A DNA stretch of 64,000 nucleotides, taken from Bog-756 sp963734395. Lineage in GTDB: Bacteria > Actinomycetota > Acidimicrobiia > Acidimicrobiales > RAAP-2. The DNA is taken from contig CAVTGY010000002.1 of NCBI GenBank assembly GCA_963734395.1, forward strand, positions 434,001-498,000, given 5' to 3'. Made by a program: the position numbers and the translations under genes. Positions 1-8,532 of the stretch are shown here, in pieces; positions within the stretch are counted from its first letter, which is position 1; each line of letters begins with the position of its first letter. Below the pieces are notes generated by a model. The model was not told the DNA's origin. It did no database searches and was given only the letters and a program-made list of their open reading frames with translations.

Positions 1-182
1 GAAACGGTCAAAGGCAAGTGATAGGCGACTACCAACGCAACGGCCATGCCCCGCAGGCCGTCGATGGCCCCGATGCGTTGCGACGGAAGCTCGCTGGGAT
101 CGCAGCGTCCTCCCTGGTATTGAACGCCAGATGAATCCTGGCAAGGAGCGTCGGAAGATGGTGACGGCGTGAGCAGAGACAT
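1..182 (-). CDS. acyltransferase 3 family membrane protein, N-terminal part, runs off the left edge
   Basis: Reading the minus strand from an ATG at 182 gives about 60 residues, open to the window edge. After a short polar head it reads RIGAIDGLRGMAVALVVAYH, the hallmark start of OafA/YrhL-type acyltransferases: the DGLR motif leads into the first membrane helix, and the conserved His lies at its end. Known members are inner-membrane proteins that put acetyl or other acyl groups on surface sugars. Only the first helix is visible, so the substrate cannot be inferred. No clear ribosome binding site precedes the ATG, and a TTG further upstream (near 237) is also in frame. The rest of the gene lies outside the window. 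Confidence 0.72.
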   Translation of the reverse strand, partial: MSLLTPSPSSDAPCQDSSGVQYQGGRCDPSELPSQRIGAIDGLRGMAVALVVAYHLPLTV

Positions 183-421
183 CAGATCGATATGGGTATC
201 AAAGCGCGCCGGGTGTTCCTGCACGCACTTGGTCAACTAGTCAGGACCTCCGAAAATATGCCCAAGCTCTAGTCTGGTTGAACCAGTTAAACGGCACCTG
301 TGATGAATCTGAACTATCCGTCACAAATGGCCTCGCTGGCAGTGAGTTACCAGCTAAACACACCGGTCGATAACGTGCCCCGAGCCGGTGGTAGGGGTCA
401 CCTGCTCTTGGCGCTGACCGA
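183..421. other. intergenic region between the acyltransferase and the YdeI-like gene
   Basis: No credible gene here; open frames are short and lack family features. The region precedes the acyltransferase start, so its promoter should lie here. It is less GC-rich than its surroundings and holds the short palindrome listed at 274-286. Confidence 0.5.
274..286. promoter_or_regulatory. 13-bp palindrome upstream of the acyltransferase gene
   Basis: CTGGTTGAACCAG is a perfect inverted repeat of two 6-bp arms around one central base, about 90 bp upstream of the acyltransferase start. Size and place fit a repressor operator, but no second copy or known regulator supports this. Confidence 0.25.
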
Positions 422-1081
422 CTACTCAGGTGATCGTGAACCCTGCGGGTGGATGGTCTCTCCTCGGGCCAGCATCTCCACAAACTGCTCGATTCGCTTT
501 GCTCGGGTCTCCAACTTCTTGGCGCTTCCGATCCGGTGAAGGATAGAGTACCGGTTCGCACTTGAGAGCTCCTGAAACATTGCATGAGCACGGGGATTGG
601 CTATCAAGGCGTTCGTCAGGTCCTCTGGGACCTCTGCGCTCGCTTGTCCGGCGTAGGCGGCCTTCCAACGGCCATCGGCCTTTGCCTGCCGAACCTCGTT
701 TTCCCCTGATCGATGCATTCGACCCGATGCGCTCAACCTCACCGCGATGGCGACGTTCCGTTGAGACCAGGGGCTCCGAGTGTTTCGAGGAGTGAATCGT
801 CTCCGGAAGGTCGTGTTGTCACGACGCCCGAGCTGCCCATCGATCCAGCCAAAGCAGATCGCCTCTTGGAGTGCCTCGTCATAGGAGAGGGTTGTCGGAT
901 GCGTCGTACCCTTCTTAGCCAGGACAAGCCTTACGCCTTGTGACTTGGAGTGATGACGACTCAGCCAGCTACGCCATTCGGACCCATCAGCGACCAACAG
1001 CTCTGGAAGATCCACAGCGTCAGGGTATCCAGTGTCGGTCAATAGCCGCCGCCGAGCCGGATCTGGGGTACCCAGAACCAT
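422..1081 (-). CDS. YdeI/OmpD-associated (bacteriocin-protection-like) family protein
   Basis: 219 residues. The core matches the YdeI/OmpD-associated family: a WLSRHH segment, LVLAKKGTTHPTTLSYDEAL, then CFGWIDGQ, FTPRNTRSPWSQRN, and DGRWKAAY toward the C-terminal half. The biochemical activity of this family is not established; E. coli YdeI has been linked to peptide resistance. The protein is predicted soluble, with no signal or membrane helix. The ATG at 1081 lies 24 bp after the upstream gene at 1106-1393 on the same strand, so the two probably form an operon. A GTG about 20 codons further in is a possible alternative start, and no strong ribosome binding site separates the two choices. 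Confidence 0.75.
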   Translation of the reverse strand: MVLGTPDPARRRLLTDTGYPDAVDLPELLVADGSEWRSWLSRHHSKSQGVRLVLAKKGTTHPTTLSYDEALQEAICFGWIDGQLGRRDNTTFRRRFTPRNTRSPWSQRNVAIAVRLSASGRMHRSGENEVRQAKADGRWKAAYAGQASAEVPEDLTNALIANPRAHAMFQELSSANRYSILHRIGSAKKLETRAKRIEQFVEMLARGETIHPQGSRSPE

Positions 1082-1105
1082 CCCGGTATCGGCAATCGGA
1101 GGGGT

Positions 1106-1393
1106 CTACCCCGTCGAGAAGACCTCGAAGAGGCGAGTATCTGGTTGGCCTTCCACAAGGCCCGACAGGTGCTCGTCGAGCAGTGGGCGGATGATCCCCG
1201 CCGCGGCCATGGCCTCGGCCTCCGAATCCCACAACACAAAGACGCCACCTTGCCCATTGCTCTCATCGCCGAAAATGGTGACACTCGCACAACCCGGTTG
1301 GGCTGCGATGAGGGGGGCCAGATGGTCAGCAAGTGCCTGGGCATCGGCGCGCTTCCCCGCACCAAGCGAGTACCTGACAAGTCGTGCGTACAT
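1106..1393 (-). CDS. small dimeric alpha/beta-barrel (antibiotic biosynthesis monooxygenase-like) protein
   Basis: 95 residues from ATG 1393, chosen because GGGAGG stands about 8 bp upstream; the longer frame to 1492 lacks such a site. The sequence starts MYARLVRYSLGAGKR, has ADHLAPLIAAQPGCASVTIF in the middle, and ends in a strand-like tail. Length and pattern fit the ABM/EthD-like ferredoxin fold (strand, helix, strand, helix, strand), whose members are small monooxygenases or ligand-binding proteins. No catalytic residue can be assigned. It leads directly into the YdeI-like gene downstream. The fold call is an inference from pattern only. Confidence 0.6.
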   Translation of the reverse strand: MYARLVRYSLGAGKRADAQALADHLAPLIAAQPGCASVTIFGDESNGQGGVFVLWDSEAEAMAAAGIIRPLLDEHLSGLVEGQPDTRLFEVFSTG

Positions 1394-1492
1394 GAGGTGA
1401 ACCTCCCGTCGGTAGATTCGAGTGCAGACTAACAACCCTCGCCCCGTCGCCGTATGCGACGGCAAGGCCCGGAAGTGGATCCGGCCATTCAC

Positions 1493-2717
1493 TTAGGCGT
1501 CCACAAGCGCCACAGCCTTGTGGTTATTGGCTTCAAGGTACCGGCGGGCCATGAGGAGAGCGGCGATACCGTCGCCCACCGCCGAACCCAGTTGCTTGGT
1601 CGACCCCGAACGGACGTCGCCGGCGGCGAACACGCCGGCGACGTTGGTTTCCATGGTGGGACTGGTTACGAGAAATCCTCCGGCGTCGCGCTCGACGGCA
1701 TCACCGAGAAAGCCATTGTTGGGCCGGAGGCCGATGAATACGAAGGCGGCGGCGGCAGGGAACCGGCGGATTCCGCCGCTGCTTCGATCTCGAACCACGA
1801 CCGCGGAGAATCTGTTCCGCTCGCCCTCTAGCTCAACGATATCCACGTCCGTATGAATGTCGAACTTGGGATCAGACCGCACCCGCTCCTGGAGGAGCGG
1901 CGAGGCGGAGAGGCCAGAGCGCGGCAAGCACCCGTACCCGATTGGCGAACTCGGAGAGGTGTAGCCCCTCCTCCAAGGCTGAGTTGCCGCCTCCGATGAC
2001 GATCACTTCGTCGGCTCCCTTGTAAAAGGGCCCATCACAGGTGGCGCAGAAGTGGATGCCGGCACCGATGAGTTCCTCCTCCCCGGGTACCTCGAGTCGT
2101 CGATACGTCGACCCCGTAGCCACGATCACGGCGTGCGAGGCGAGCTGCTGGCCAGACGACAAAGACGTCACAAGGTCTTGACCGTCGTGCTCCACGGCGG
2201 TTACCGACACAGCCGATAGGAGTTCCACCCCGTAGCGACTCGCCTGGGCGACGAAGCGGTCGCTCAGTTCGGCGCCCGAGATCCCGTCAGGGAATCCTGG
2301 GTAGTTATCGATTCGGTCACTGATCCCGGCCTGGCCGCCGAGGGCGTTGGCGTCGACGACGATGGCGTCGATGCCTTCCCGAGCGGCGTAGATGGCGGCC
2401 GCCAACCCGGCAGGTCCGCCCCCGATGATGACGAGGTCATACGCGGACCGATCGGCCTCGACTGCCAGACCGATGTGAGCGGCCAGGGCCTCGTCACTCG
2501 GGTTCACTTCGTAAGTTCCGTCCCCAAACTCGACCATGGGAATGATTTGCCCGCCACCCTGCAGCTCTTTGAGGCGCTCGATCGCCTCGGGCTCCTCTTC
2601 GATGTCGACATGGTCGTATGGGACCCGGTGGGCGGCAAGGAACCTCTTCACTCGCTTGCAATGGGGACACCACGGGGCCCCGTATACGGTGATAGTTGAG
2701 TCGCCGACAGAGGTCAT
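1493..2717 (-). CDS. glutaredoxin-thioredoxin reductase fusion (frame broken near 1915-1927)
   Basis: Residues 1-80 are a glutaredoxin-like domain with the motif WCPHC (Cys17, Cys20). From about residue 92 a thioredoxin-reductase flavoprotein follows: FAD site VIIGGGPAGLAAA, redox centre CATC (Cys224, Cys227), NADP-site GGGNSA near 242. The first frame ends in unrelated residues after VRVL. The remainder (GLSASPLLQERV through FAAGDVR to the stop at 1493) lies in another frame starting near 1927, so a short indel splits an otherwise complete enzyme. The likely role is NADPH-driven disulfide reduction in the cytoplasm, with electrons passed to the built-in glutaredoxin domain. Whether the break is a sequencing error or a real mutation cannot be told here. 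Confidence 0.85.
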
Positions 2718-2870
2718 CGTCCGACTTTAGGGGCGGGTCGCCTCGTTGGAGCGGACCATTGGAACTGCCAACCGAGCGGGGCAATTCTCAGCGTAGGGGA
2801 GTCCCCAAGGTTGAGGTCAGTGAGCAGACCGCAAGCGCCTCGGTCGATAACGCCGCCGAATTGTCGTGGG

Positions 2871-3662
2871 TCACCGACAGACAAAGGCACCCATGGAACT
2901 CGATAGTCGAAAGGCCTCTTCTGACTCCACCACGGCTCCCACCTGACGCTGGCATTCTTCGACCACCCGATCCCATGTGGTCCATGAAATGACTTGGCCC
3001 TCGTAGGTGTCGCTCACACTCCTGAGATAGTCGCCCAGAGCGTGAGCGTCGGTGACCTCGACGACGCTGTCGGGGCAGTCGACCCTCTCGACTTCGTCGA
3101 AGACCACACGTAGCTGATCGGCGCCATTCTCCAGGTTGAAAGCCTCGGAGGACCGACGCCACCTCCAGGCATGGCCGACGACGTCCTCCACCATCCGGAG
3201 GAGTTCCTCCATATTCCGCTCGCCATTGGTCACGGCGATGCAACGTCCCGACGCCCGTAGAACCCTTCGCAGTTCCGAGACGGCCTTGTTGCGTTCGACG
3301 ACGTGGTAGAGCATGTGCGCGGCTAACACAAAGTCGAACGAGCCGTTTGCAAATGGGAGGGCGATGGCATGTCCGGCCACCAAGGGGCCCCGCGCACGCT
3401 CCCGGGCCGAAGCAAGCATGCCCATCGACAGGTCGAGCCCGACGCCGTCCAGATATTCGAGGTAGGCCCCGTTTCCACAGCCCACTTCGAGCACGTATTC
3501 TCCTCCACGTAATCGAGCAAGGTCCAGCAGCCAGGAGAGGAGCGAGAACGGCGGCCGACGAGGACTGATCGTCCACAGCCGTTGCCGGGCTGCCAGGTTG
3601 TCCTCGGTGGCGTACTGGCTTGGCCCGACGTGCACGGACCAATCATCGCGCCACCACGGCAT
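2871..3662 (-). CDS. class I SAM-dependent methyltransferase
   Basis: About 263 residues from the ATG at 3662 (MPWWRDDWSVHVGPSQYA); a longer reading from 3719 is open but less protein-like. The SAM-binding motif I is VLEVGCGNGAYLEYL, motif II includes GLDLSMGMLASAR, and FDFVLAAHMLYHV is the usual motif IV region, followed by LRRVLRASGR. This is the methyltransferase type 11 fold. The substrate is unknown; the C-terminal third (EAFNLENGAD..) resembles small-molecule methyltransferases. The gene stands alone on the minus strand, divergent from the YbhN-like gene at 3808. No strong ribosome binding site is seen. Confidence 0.8.
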   Translation of the reverse strand: MPWWRDDWSVHVGPSQYATEDNLAARQRLWTISPRRPPFSLLSWLLDLARLRGGEYVLEVGCGNGAYLEYLDGVGLDLSMGMLASARERARGPLVAGHAIALPFANGSFDFVLAAHMLYHVVERNKAVSELRRVLRASGRCIAVTNGERNMEELLRMVEDVVGHAWRWRRSSEAFNLENGADQLRVVFDEVERVDCPDSVVEVTDAHALGDYLRSVSDTYEGQVISWTTWDRVVEECQRQVGAVVESEEAFRLSSSMGAFVCR

Positions 3663-3807
3663 CGGTGGTTGTTGAACACCGCCTGGCACTATTTGGACCA
3701 ATGCCCGGGCGACCCTCAACGATGGGTTCGCCGAAGCCGGCTACAGACGAAGCCTGATCCCTTTGACCACGGCACCATGATCCTTTTAGATTGTCCGCAG
3801 GGATCCG

Positions 3808-4908
3808 GTGATGGCCAACGATGCATTCCCTGTGCGTGACGCGGGTCCACCACCCGACGACACGCGAGCGCCTGGAAAAGGAGAGCGCTCAAAAGGGTGG
3901 CGTCGTCGAACGTGGCGCCGAACTGTCATAGAAATCCTGGTCCTAGGGGCGTTGATCGCTTTTGGGTGGTTCGAGCGCACCACCGTCAGCCAATCAGTCG
4001 GGGTTGTGGGGCGAGCAGAGTGGGGCTGGCTGCTAGGTGCTGCTGCGTTTGAACTCCTGTCGATGATGGCCTTCGCCCGGACCCAACGAATTGTCCTACG
4101 AGCAGCGGGCGTTCACGCAACGATCCCGTCGATGGCCGCCACAGCGCTCGCCGGGAATGCCATCTCCGTCTCGCTTCCTCTGATCGGTCCAGGAGCCGGG
4201 AGTGTCTTTACCTACAGTCGATTTCGTCAGGTGGCCGACGACCCAGCGCCAGCCGGCTGGACGCTGCTGATCTCTGGATTGATCTCCAATCTGGTGTGGG
4301 TTCTTCTCATCGCTATCGGAGCGACACTCTCAGACAATCCCGCAGCCATCCTCAGCGGCGTGGTCGGAGGCGCTGGCGTAGTGGTCGTCATGATCATTGG
4401 AGTAGTGGCTCTGCATCGACCGCGTTCGCGGACATCGATCGTTCCACTGGGGGTACGACTCATTCGCATCTCACAGCGAATGAGAGGTCGTCCGGTTGGT
4501 GACGCTGAGGACGTGGCGCAGCATGCGGTCGACGCACTGTCCGCATTTCGGATGCGTCCACGCGAATGGGTACAGACCGTTGGCCTGTCCTTCGTCAACT
4601 GGCTCGCCAGTGTGGGGTGTCTGGTGGCCTCAATTCTCGCCGTTGGAGGCAGTGTGCCGTGGACAAAAGTCATCCTTATCTATTGCGCCGGCGCCACGGT
4701 GAGCAGCTTCAACCTGACACCAGGTGGCCTAGGGGTGACGGAGGCGGTGCTCACAGCGGGGCTCGTCGCTACGGGATTGAGACCGGCAGAGGCGCTCGGG
4801 TCCGTGTTGGTGTTCCGGCTGGTTAGCTTCTGGCTGGTCACCCTGGTCGGCTGGATCATCTATTCCGAGCTTCGACGGAAGAAGGCTCGGCGTGAAGCGC
4901 AGACTTGA
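3808..4908 (+). CDS. lysylphosphatidylglycerol synthase TM-region/YbhN-like membrane protein
   Basis: 366 residues, starting at GTG 3808 or the adjoining ATG 3811, with AGGGAT just upstream. After a basic, proline-containing cytoplasmic head there are about eight hydrophobic segments. The C-terminal half carries the family signature TPGGLGVTEAVL (in NLTPGGLGVTEAVL), followed by a final helix and a Lys/Arg-rich tail. This is the UPF0104/LPG_synthase_TM family; characterised relatives are the flippase domain of MprF and proteins implicated in lipid translocation. There is no GNAT-like aminoacyltransferase domain, so it is not an MprF enzyme. Function beyond membrane lipid handling is not inferable. 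Confidence 0.8.
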   Translation: MMANDAFPVRDAGPPPDDTRAPGKGERSKGWRRRTWRRTVIEILVLGALIAFGWFERTTVSQSVGVVGRAEWGWLLGAAAFELLSMMAFARTQRIVLRAAGVHATIPSMAATALAGNAISVSLPLIGPGAGSVFTYSRFRQVADDPAPAGWTLLISGLISNLVWVLLIAIGATLSDNPAAILSGVVGGAGVVVVMIIGVVALHRPRSRTSIVPLGVRLIRISQRMRGRPVGDAEDVAQHAVDALSAFRMRPREWVQTVGLSFVNWLASVGCLVASILAVGGSVPWTKVILIYCAGATVSSFNLTPGGLGVTEAVLTAGLVATGLRPAEALGSVLVFRLVSFWLVTLVGWIIYSELRRKKARREAQT

Positions 4909-5227
4909 TGGCAGTGTGCGATCGGAAGACCTGTGTCCGCAGTGTCTGGATGGACGGTCAGGCCGAACCCAGGTCCAGATACCCGAGGATCTCCGTCTCA
5001 CAGGCAACTTGGGCCCCGGATCATCTGAATCCATATGTTCCCCGAGATCAAGAGGTCAATCCCGCAAACGTCAGTCCGAGGACACGATAGCCGTGACTGA
5101 TTTTCGACCAAGCCCCGAGACGTCGGCGAGTTAACGAATCGACGCGCCGGCCCCCTGACCCGGTCGCCGACAGTGGGGTCACACTTCCATGCAAACTGTT
5201 GGGGGTGTACGTTTTGGCTTTGTGCCG
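4909..5227. other. intergenic region upstream of the cyclase gene
   Basis: About 300 bp without a convincing gene. The frames present (for example 4998-5468 minus) are antisense to the cyclase or lack protein-like composition. No terminator-grade hairpin was found. The promoter of the cyclase gene must lie here or immediately before 5189. Confidence 0.5.
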
Positions 5228-6034
5228 ATGTATATCGATCGACATGATGCTCCGGGAACGTCGCCTGAGCAACTGGCTGCCGCACACCTGCTGGACGTGG
5301 AGGTGCAAGGCAAACACAGTGTGAGATATCACACCTACTGGTTCGATCCGGAGAATGGATCAGTGTTTTGTCTCGCTGAAGGGCCGAACAAGCAAGCGGT
5401 CGTGGCCGTGCATGAAGAGTCGCATGGAATGGTGGCGAGCACCGTATTGGAGTTCGACGCGCGGACACCTCTCAACGCCTTCATGGGGTCCGTACCGGAC
5501 CATCCTGTGGGCACTGCGTACACCGCGCCAGCCATGCGAGCCATTGTGTTCACGGATATTTGTGGCTCAGTTGCTCAAACACATCAACTCGGCGATGAGG
5601 GTCACATGGAGTTGCTCGGTGAACACAATTCGATTGTTCGGGACGAGCTCGCTGCCAATCACGGTCGCGAGGTCAAGCACACCGGTGACGGGATAATGGC
5701 AGCCTTCAACTCCGTTGTATCCGCTGCCGCCTTTTCGGTAGCCGTCCAACGACGTATTCATCAACGCAACGCGGAGGCCCATATACCCCTGCAGATCAGT
5801 ATTGGCATTAGCGCAGGTGAACCCGTCACCGATGACAGTGACGATCTGTTTGGTGCCGCAGTCCAACTCGCTGCTCGGCTTTGTGCCGCCGCATCCGACG
5901 GCGACATTGCCGTGTCGGTGGCCGTTCGTGAACTCTGCATGGGTAAATCGTTCCGATTTGATGACCGAGGCGAACACAGTTTGAAAGGCCTGCCAGAGCC
6001 CATCCACGTATACGGGATCGACTGGACCGATTGA
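5228..6034 (+). CDS. DUF4242 domain fused to a class III adenylate/guanylate cyclase
   Basis: About 268 residues from ATG 5228 (MYIDRHDAPGTSPEQL); a start at 5189 adds 13 residues. The first ~75 residues match DUF4242, a small ferredoxin-like domain whose Streptomyces member SCO4226 binds nickel. Then follows a class III nucleotide cyclase domain: FTDICGS with the first metal Asp, EVKHTGDG with the second Asp and an upstream Lys of the type that reads adenine, and DLFGAAVQLAARL, in which Gln stands where classic enzymes have the transition-state Asn. It should make cAMP or cGMP in the cytoplasm; the DUF4242 part may sense a ligand. The next gene, 196 bp downstream, carries a cNMP-binding domain. 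Base composition is visibly less GC-rich than in the right half of the window. Confidence 0.85.
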   Translation: MYIDRHDAPGTSPEQLAAAHLLDVEVQGKHSVRYHTYWFDPENGSVFCLAEGPNKQAVVAVHEESHGMVASTVLEFDARTPLNAFMGSVPDHPVGTAYTAPAMRAIVFTDICGSVAQTHQLGDEGHMELLGEHNSIVRDELAANHGREVKHTGDGIMAAFNSVVSAAAFSVAVQRRIHQRNAEAHIPLQISIGISAGEPVTDDSDDLFGAAVQLAARLCAAASDGDIAVSVAVRELCMGKSFRFDDRGEHSLKGLPEPIHVYGIDWTD

Positions 6035-6230
6035 TGTGGCGGACTCCATCAACGCTGGGAGGTAAATTCGCTCGATTTTCAGGCACATACAGAACGCGCA
6101 TACAGGGCAGTGGGTTGGTCAGAACAGCTAGCGCCCACCGGCGATTTGTTGGGTAGTGTTCGCCAGGGGACCGTGGTGACGTCCGGGGAGACGCACTCGG
6201 CCGGCTGGATTCTGAGGCCAGGAGTGTTCG

Positions 6231-7949
6231 ATGTTCCTGCGGTTTCGTGCAGTCTTATCGGTGTTCCGGGCTGCGTTCGAGAACCCTGTGTTGCGCAGAG
6301 TCGGTTTCGCCTACGCCCTGTTTGGGGCAGCTGAGTTTGGTGTCTGGATAACGCTGTTGGTCTTTGCCTACGGTCACGGCGGACCGAACGCGGGCATGCT
6401 GATGGTTCTGGTTCAGCTCATACCGTGCATCGCCCTCGGCCCGTTCCTGGGCGCTCTTGCCGATCGCCGACGTCCGAGCCGTGTGTTGTGCGTCGGTTAC
6501 GGGCTGCAGGCGCTTTCGATGGGAGCTGTGGTCGTCGCCATCGGTCTCGGTGCGCCGGCGGTCCTGGTTTTTGTCCTAGCACCGCTCACCTCGCTGAGCT
6601 TCACGGTGACACGGCCGCCACAAGCCGCGCTCCTGCCCGCTATCGTTCGAACGCCAGATGAGCTGACCGCGGCCAACGTGATGACAGGCTGGACAGATGC
6701 CGCCGCCGCCCTGTTAGGCCCCGTGGTGGCTGGCATCTTCCTCGTGTGGCGAGGTCCAGGGCTGGCGGTAGCGGCAATGGCAGGCATGACGGTCATCTCC
6801 ACTTTTCTGGTGCAGCGCGTGGTCGGACCTGCTGCTGCCATTTCGTCCGATGTCGTCCAAAACGACGAGGAAAGCGACGGCGAAAAGGACAGCGATGCTG
6901 TAGGTCTGATGTCAGAGATGGGACGAACCTTGGCCTCCATCAGAATGGGCGCAGGCTCAAACCTTCTGGTGACCGTGCGCAACCCGCAGATCAGGGTTCT
7001 CCTTGCGTTGCACACCTTCTATTTCATGCTCATCGGTGCCCTCGACTTGCTCTGTGTCATCCTTGCCGTCGACTACCTGCACATGGGGCCGGGCGGCCCG
7101 GGATTCCTGAACGCCGCACTCGGCGGAGGCGCACTGCTCGCCGGGTTCGTCACTGCCTTTCTCGTCGGTCGGCGCCATCTCGCGAACACGCTCACCGTCA
7201 CGCTCTCGATTGCGGTGGTGGCACTCGCGTTGATCGGTGCGATCCCCAGAGTGGCTCCCGCCATCCTTCTGATCGGTATTGTGGGTCTGGCGGGTGCTGT
7301 CTTCGACGTCACCGGTCGGACTCTTCTGCAACGGTCGGCTCCCTCCGACGCGATCGCCGGGTCGTTCTCGATCCTTGAAGCCCTCATGGACTCTGGCCTC
7401 GCCTTGGGTGCCGTCCTGGTTCGTGTCGCGATCGCAATCGGTGGCCTGAAAGCAGCACTTTTCGCCCCGGCCGTCGTAGCCCTCTTGCTGGTTACCGGGC
7501 TGTGGCGCCGGATCCAGAAGATCGATGCTTCTGCGACAGTGCCGCAGGTCGAGATCCAACTGCTGCGCTCGATCCCCATCTTTGCCGCTCTTCCAGCCCC
7601 TTCGATTGAGGGAATAGCGCGGGACCTGGAGCCGCTCACGGTGTCGCAAGGAACCGTCGTGATCAAAGAGGGCGATCGCGGCGACTGCTACTACGCCGTT
7701 TCTGACGGAGAGCTGGCAATTTCGCGTGATAGCCAGCTCCTCCAAATGGTGTCGCGAGGTGACGGGTTCGGTGAGATAGCACTGATCCGAAACGTTCCTC
7801 GACAGGCAACGGTGACCGCAGCTACTGAGGCCTCGCTCTACACACTCGATAGGGAGCTTTTCGTTCAGACGGTGACCGGCCATGCGACGGCGATATCGGC
7901 AGTGAGGAGGATCATTACCAGGCATCTGGGCGACGACGATGCGGAATGA
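6231..7949 (+). CDS. MFS transporter with C-terminal cyclic-nucleotide-binding domain
   Basis: 572 residues; AGGAGTGTTCG precedes the ATG. Residues 1-435 form about twelve membrane helices with the MFS loop GALADRRRPSR and a charged, acidic central loop (DEESDGEKDSD). From about 440 to 555 comes a CAP-family cNMP-binding domain: FAALPAPSIEGIA at its start, VIKEGDRGDCYYAVSDGELA, then the phosphate-binding cassette GDGFGEIALIRNVPRQATV with the conserved Gly-Glu and Arg. Transport should therefore respond to cAMP or cGMP. The substrate is unknown. It follows the cyclase on the same strand, which suggests that the two work together. Similar MFS-cNMP fusions exist in actinobacteria but are largely uncharacterised. 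Confidence 0.88.
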   Translation: MFLRFRAVLSVFRAAFENPVLRRVGFAYALFGAAEFGVWITLLVFAYGHGGPNAGMLMVLVQLIPCIALGPFLGALADRRRPSRVLCVGYGLQALSMGAVVVAIGLGAPAVLVFVLAPLTSLSFTVTRPPQAALLPAIVRTPDELTAANVMTGWTDAAAALLGPVVAGIFLVWRGPGLAVAAMAGMTVISTFLVQRVVGPAAAISSDVVQNDEESDGEKDSDAVGLMSEMGRTLASIRMGAGSNLLVTVRNPQIRVLLALHTFYFMLIGALDLLCVILAVDYLHMGPGGPGFLNAALGGGALLAGFVTAFLVGRRHLANTLTVTLSIAVVALALIGAIPRVAPAILLIGIVGLAGAVFDVTGRTLLQRSAPSDAIAGSFSILEALMDSGLALGAVLVRVAIAIGGLKAALFAPAVVALLLVTGLWRRIQKIDASATVPQVEIQLLRSIPIFAALPAPSIEGIARDLEPLTVSQGTVVIKEGDRGDCYYAVSDGELAISRDSQLLQMVSRGDGFGEIALIRNVPRQATVTAATEASLYTLDRELFVQTVTGHATAISAVRRIITRHLGDDDAE

Positions 7950-8053
7950 TCAGGTAGCGGTCACCTCAGCGAGCACATAATGCCGGATACCGCTCGGTTA
8001 CGGGTGCCCACTCGTGTAAACGCCGGAGTGTGGCAATTCGATGGGAGGAGCCG

Positions 8054-8362
8054 TCAGGATCGCTGGGCCGACGACCGGGCGTGGACCGTGTCGTGGATGA
8101 GCATGAACCGCATCGACCAGTACCCAGGTCGTGGCTCGGGAAGGTCGTGCCGGGACCACAAGAACCCGGCCAGCGTCACGGCGGCGGCGGCGAGCCAGAC
8201 GATCGCCCCCACGGCCAGGACCCACGGCGTGGATCCCAACAACATCACGATGAGCCCCGCGATGGCGACGGCCAGCCCGACGTACCCCACTCGGAGGGCC
8301 CAGACAGCCACACCCCAGTGTCCGTTGTTTTGCAGCTCCGGCGGCTCGTCCACGTCAGACAT
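8054..8362 (-). CDS. small membrane protein of unknown function
   Basis: About 102 residues from ATG 8362 (MSDVDEPPELQNNGHWG); a longer reading to 8464 is open. Two membrane helices: AVWALRVGYVGLAVAIAGLIV and TPWVLAVGAIVWLAAAAVTL, with the motif WSRHDLPEPRPGYWSMRFML in the tail. No family is recognised with certainty. It faces away from the DUF2510 gene starting at 8533, so the two may share a promoter region between 8363 and 8532. The acidic N-terminus is probably cytoplasmic. Confidence 0.6.
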   Translation of the reverse strand: MSDVDEPPELQNNGHWGVAVWALRVGYVGLAVAIAGLIVMLLGSTPWVLAVGAIVWLAAAAVTLAGFLWSRHDLPEPRPGYWSMRFMLIHDTVHARSSAQRS

Positions 8363-8532
8363 TGTCCCATATTGCGGCGACAGGCGAGGACGCTCAAGAA
8401 CGCCCTCGACCTTGTCGATCATATAGCGGTACCCAAATTCTGGGGTCCAGACTCTGGCGGTCACGGTGGACGAGATTCTGTCCGGGCAGTCACTGTGAGA
8501 TTCGCGGGCCGATCGAGGCAGAGGAGGCGAAC

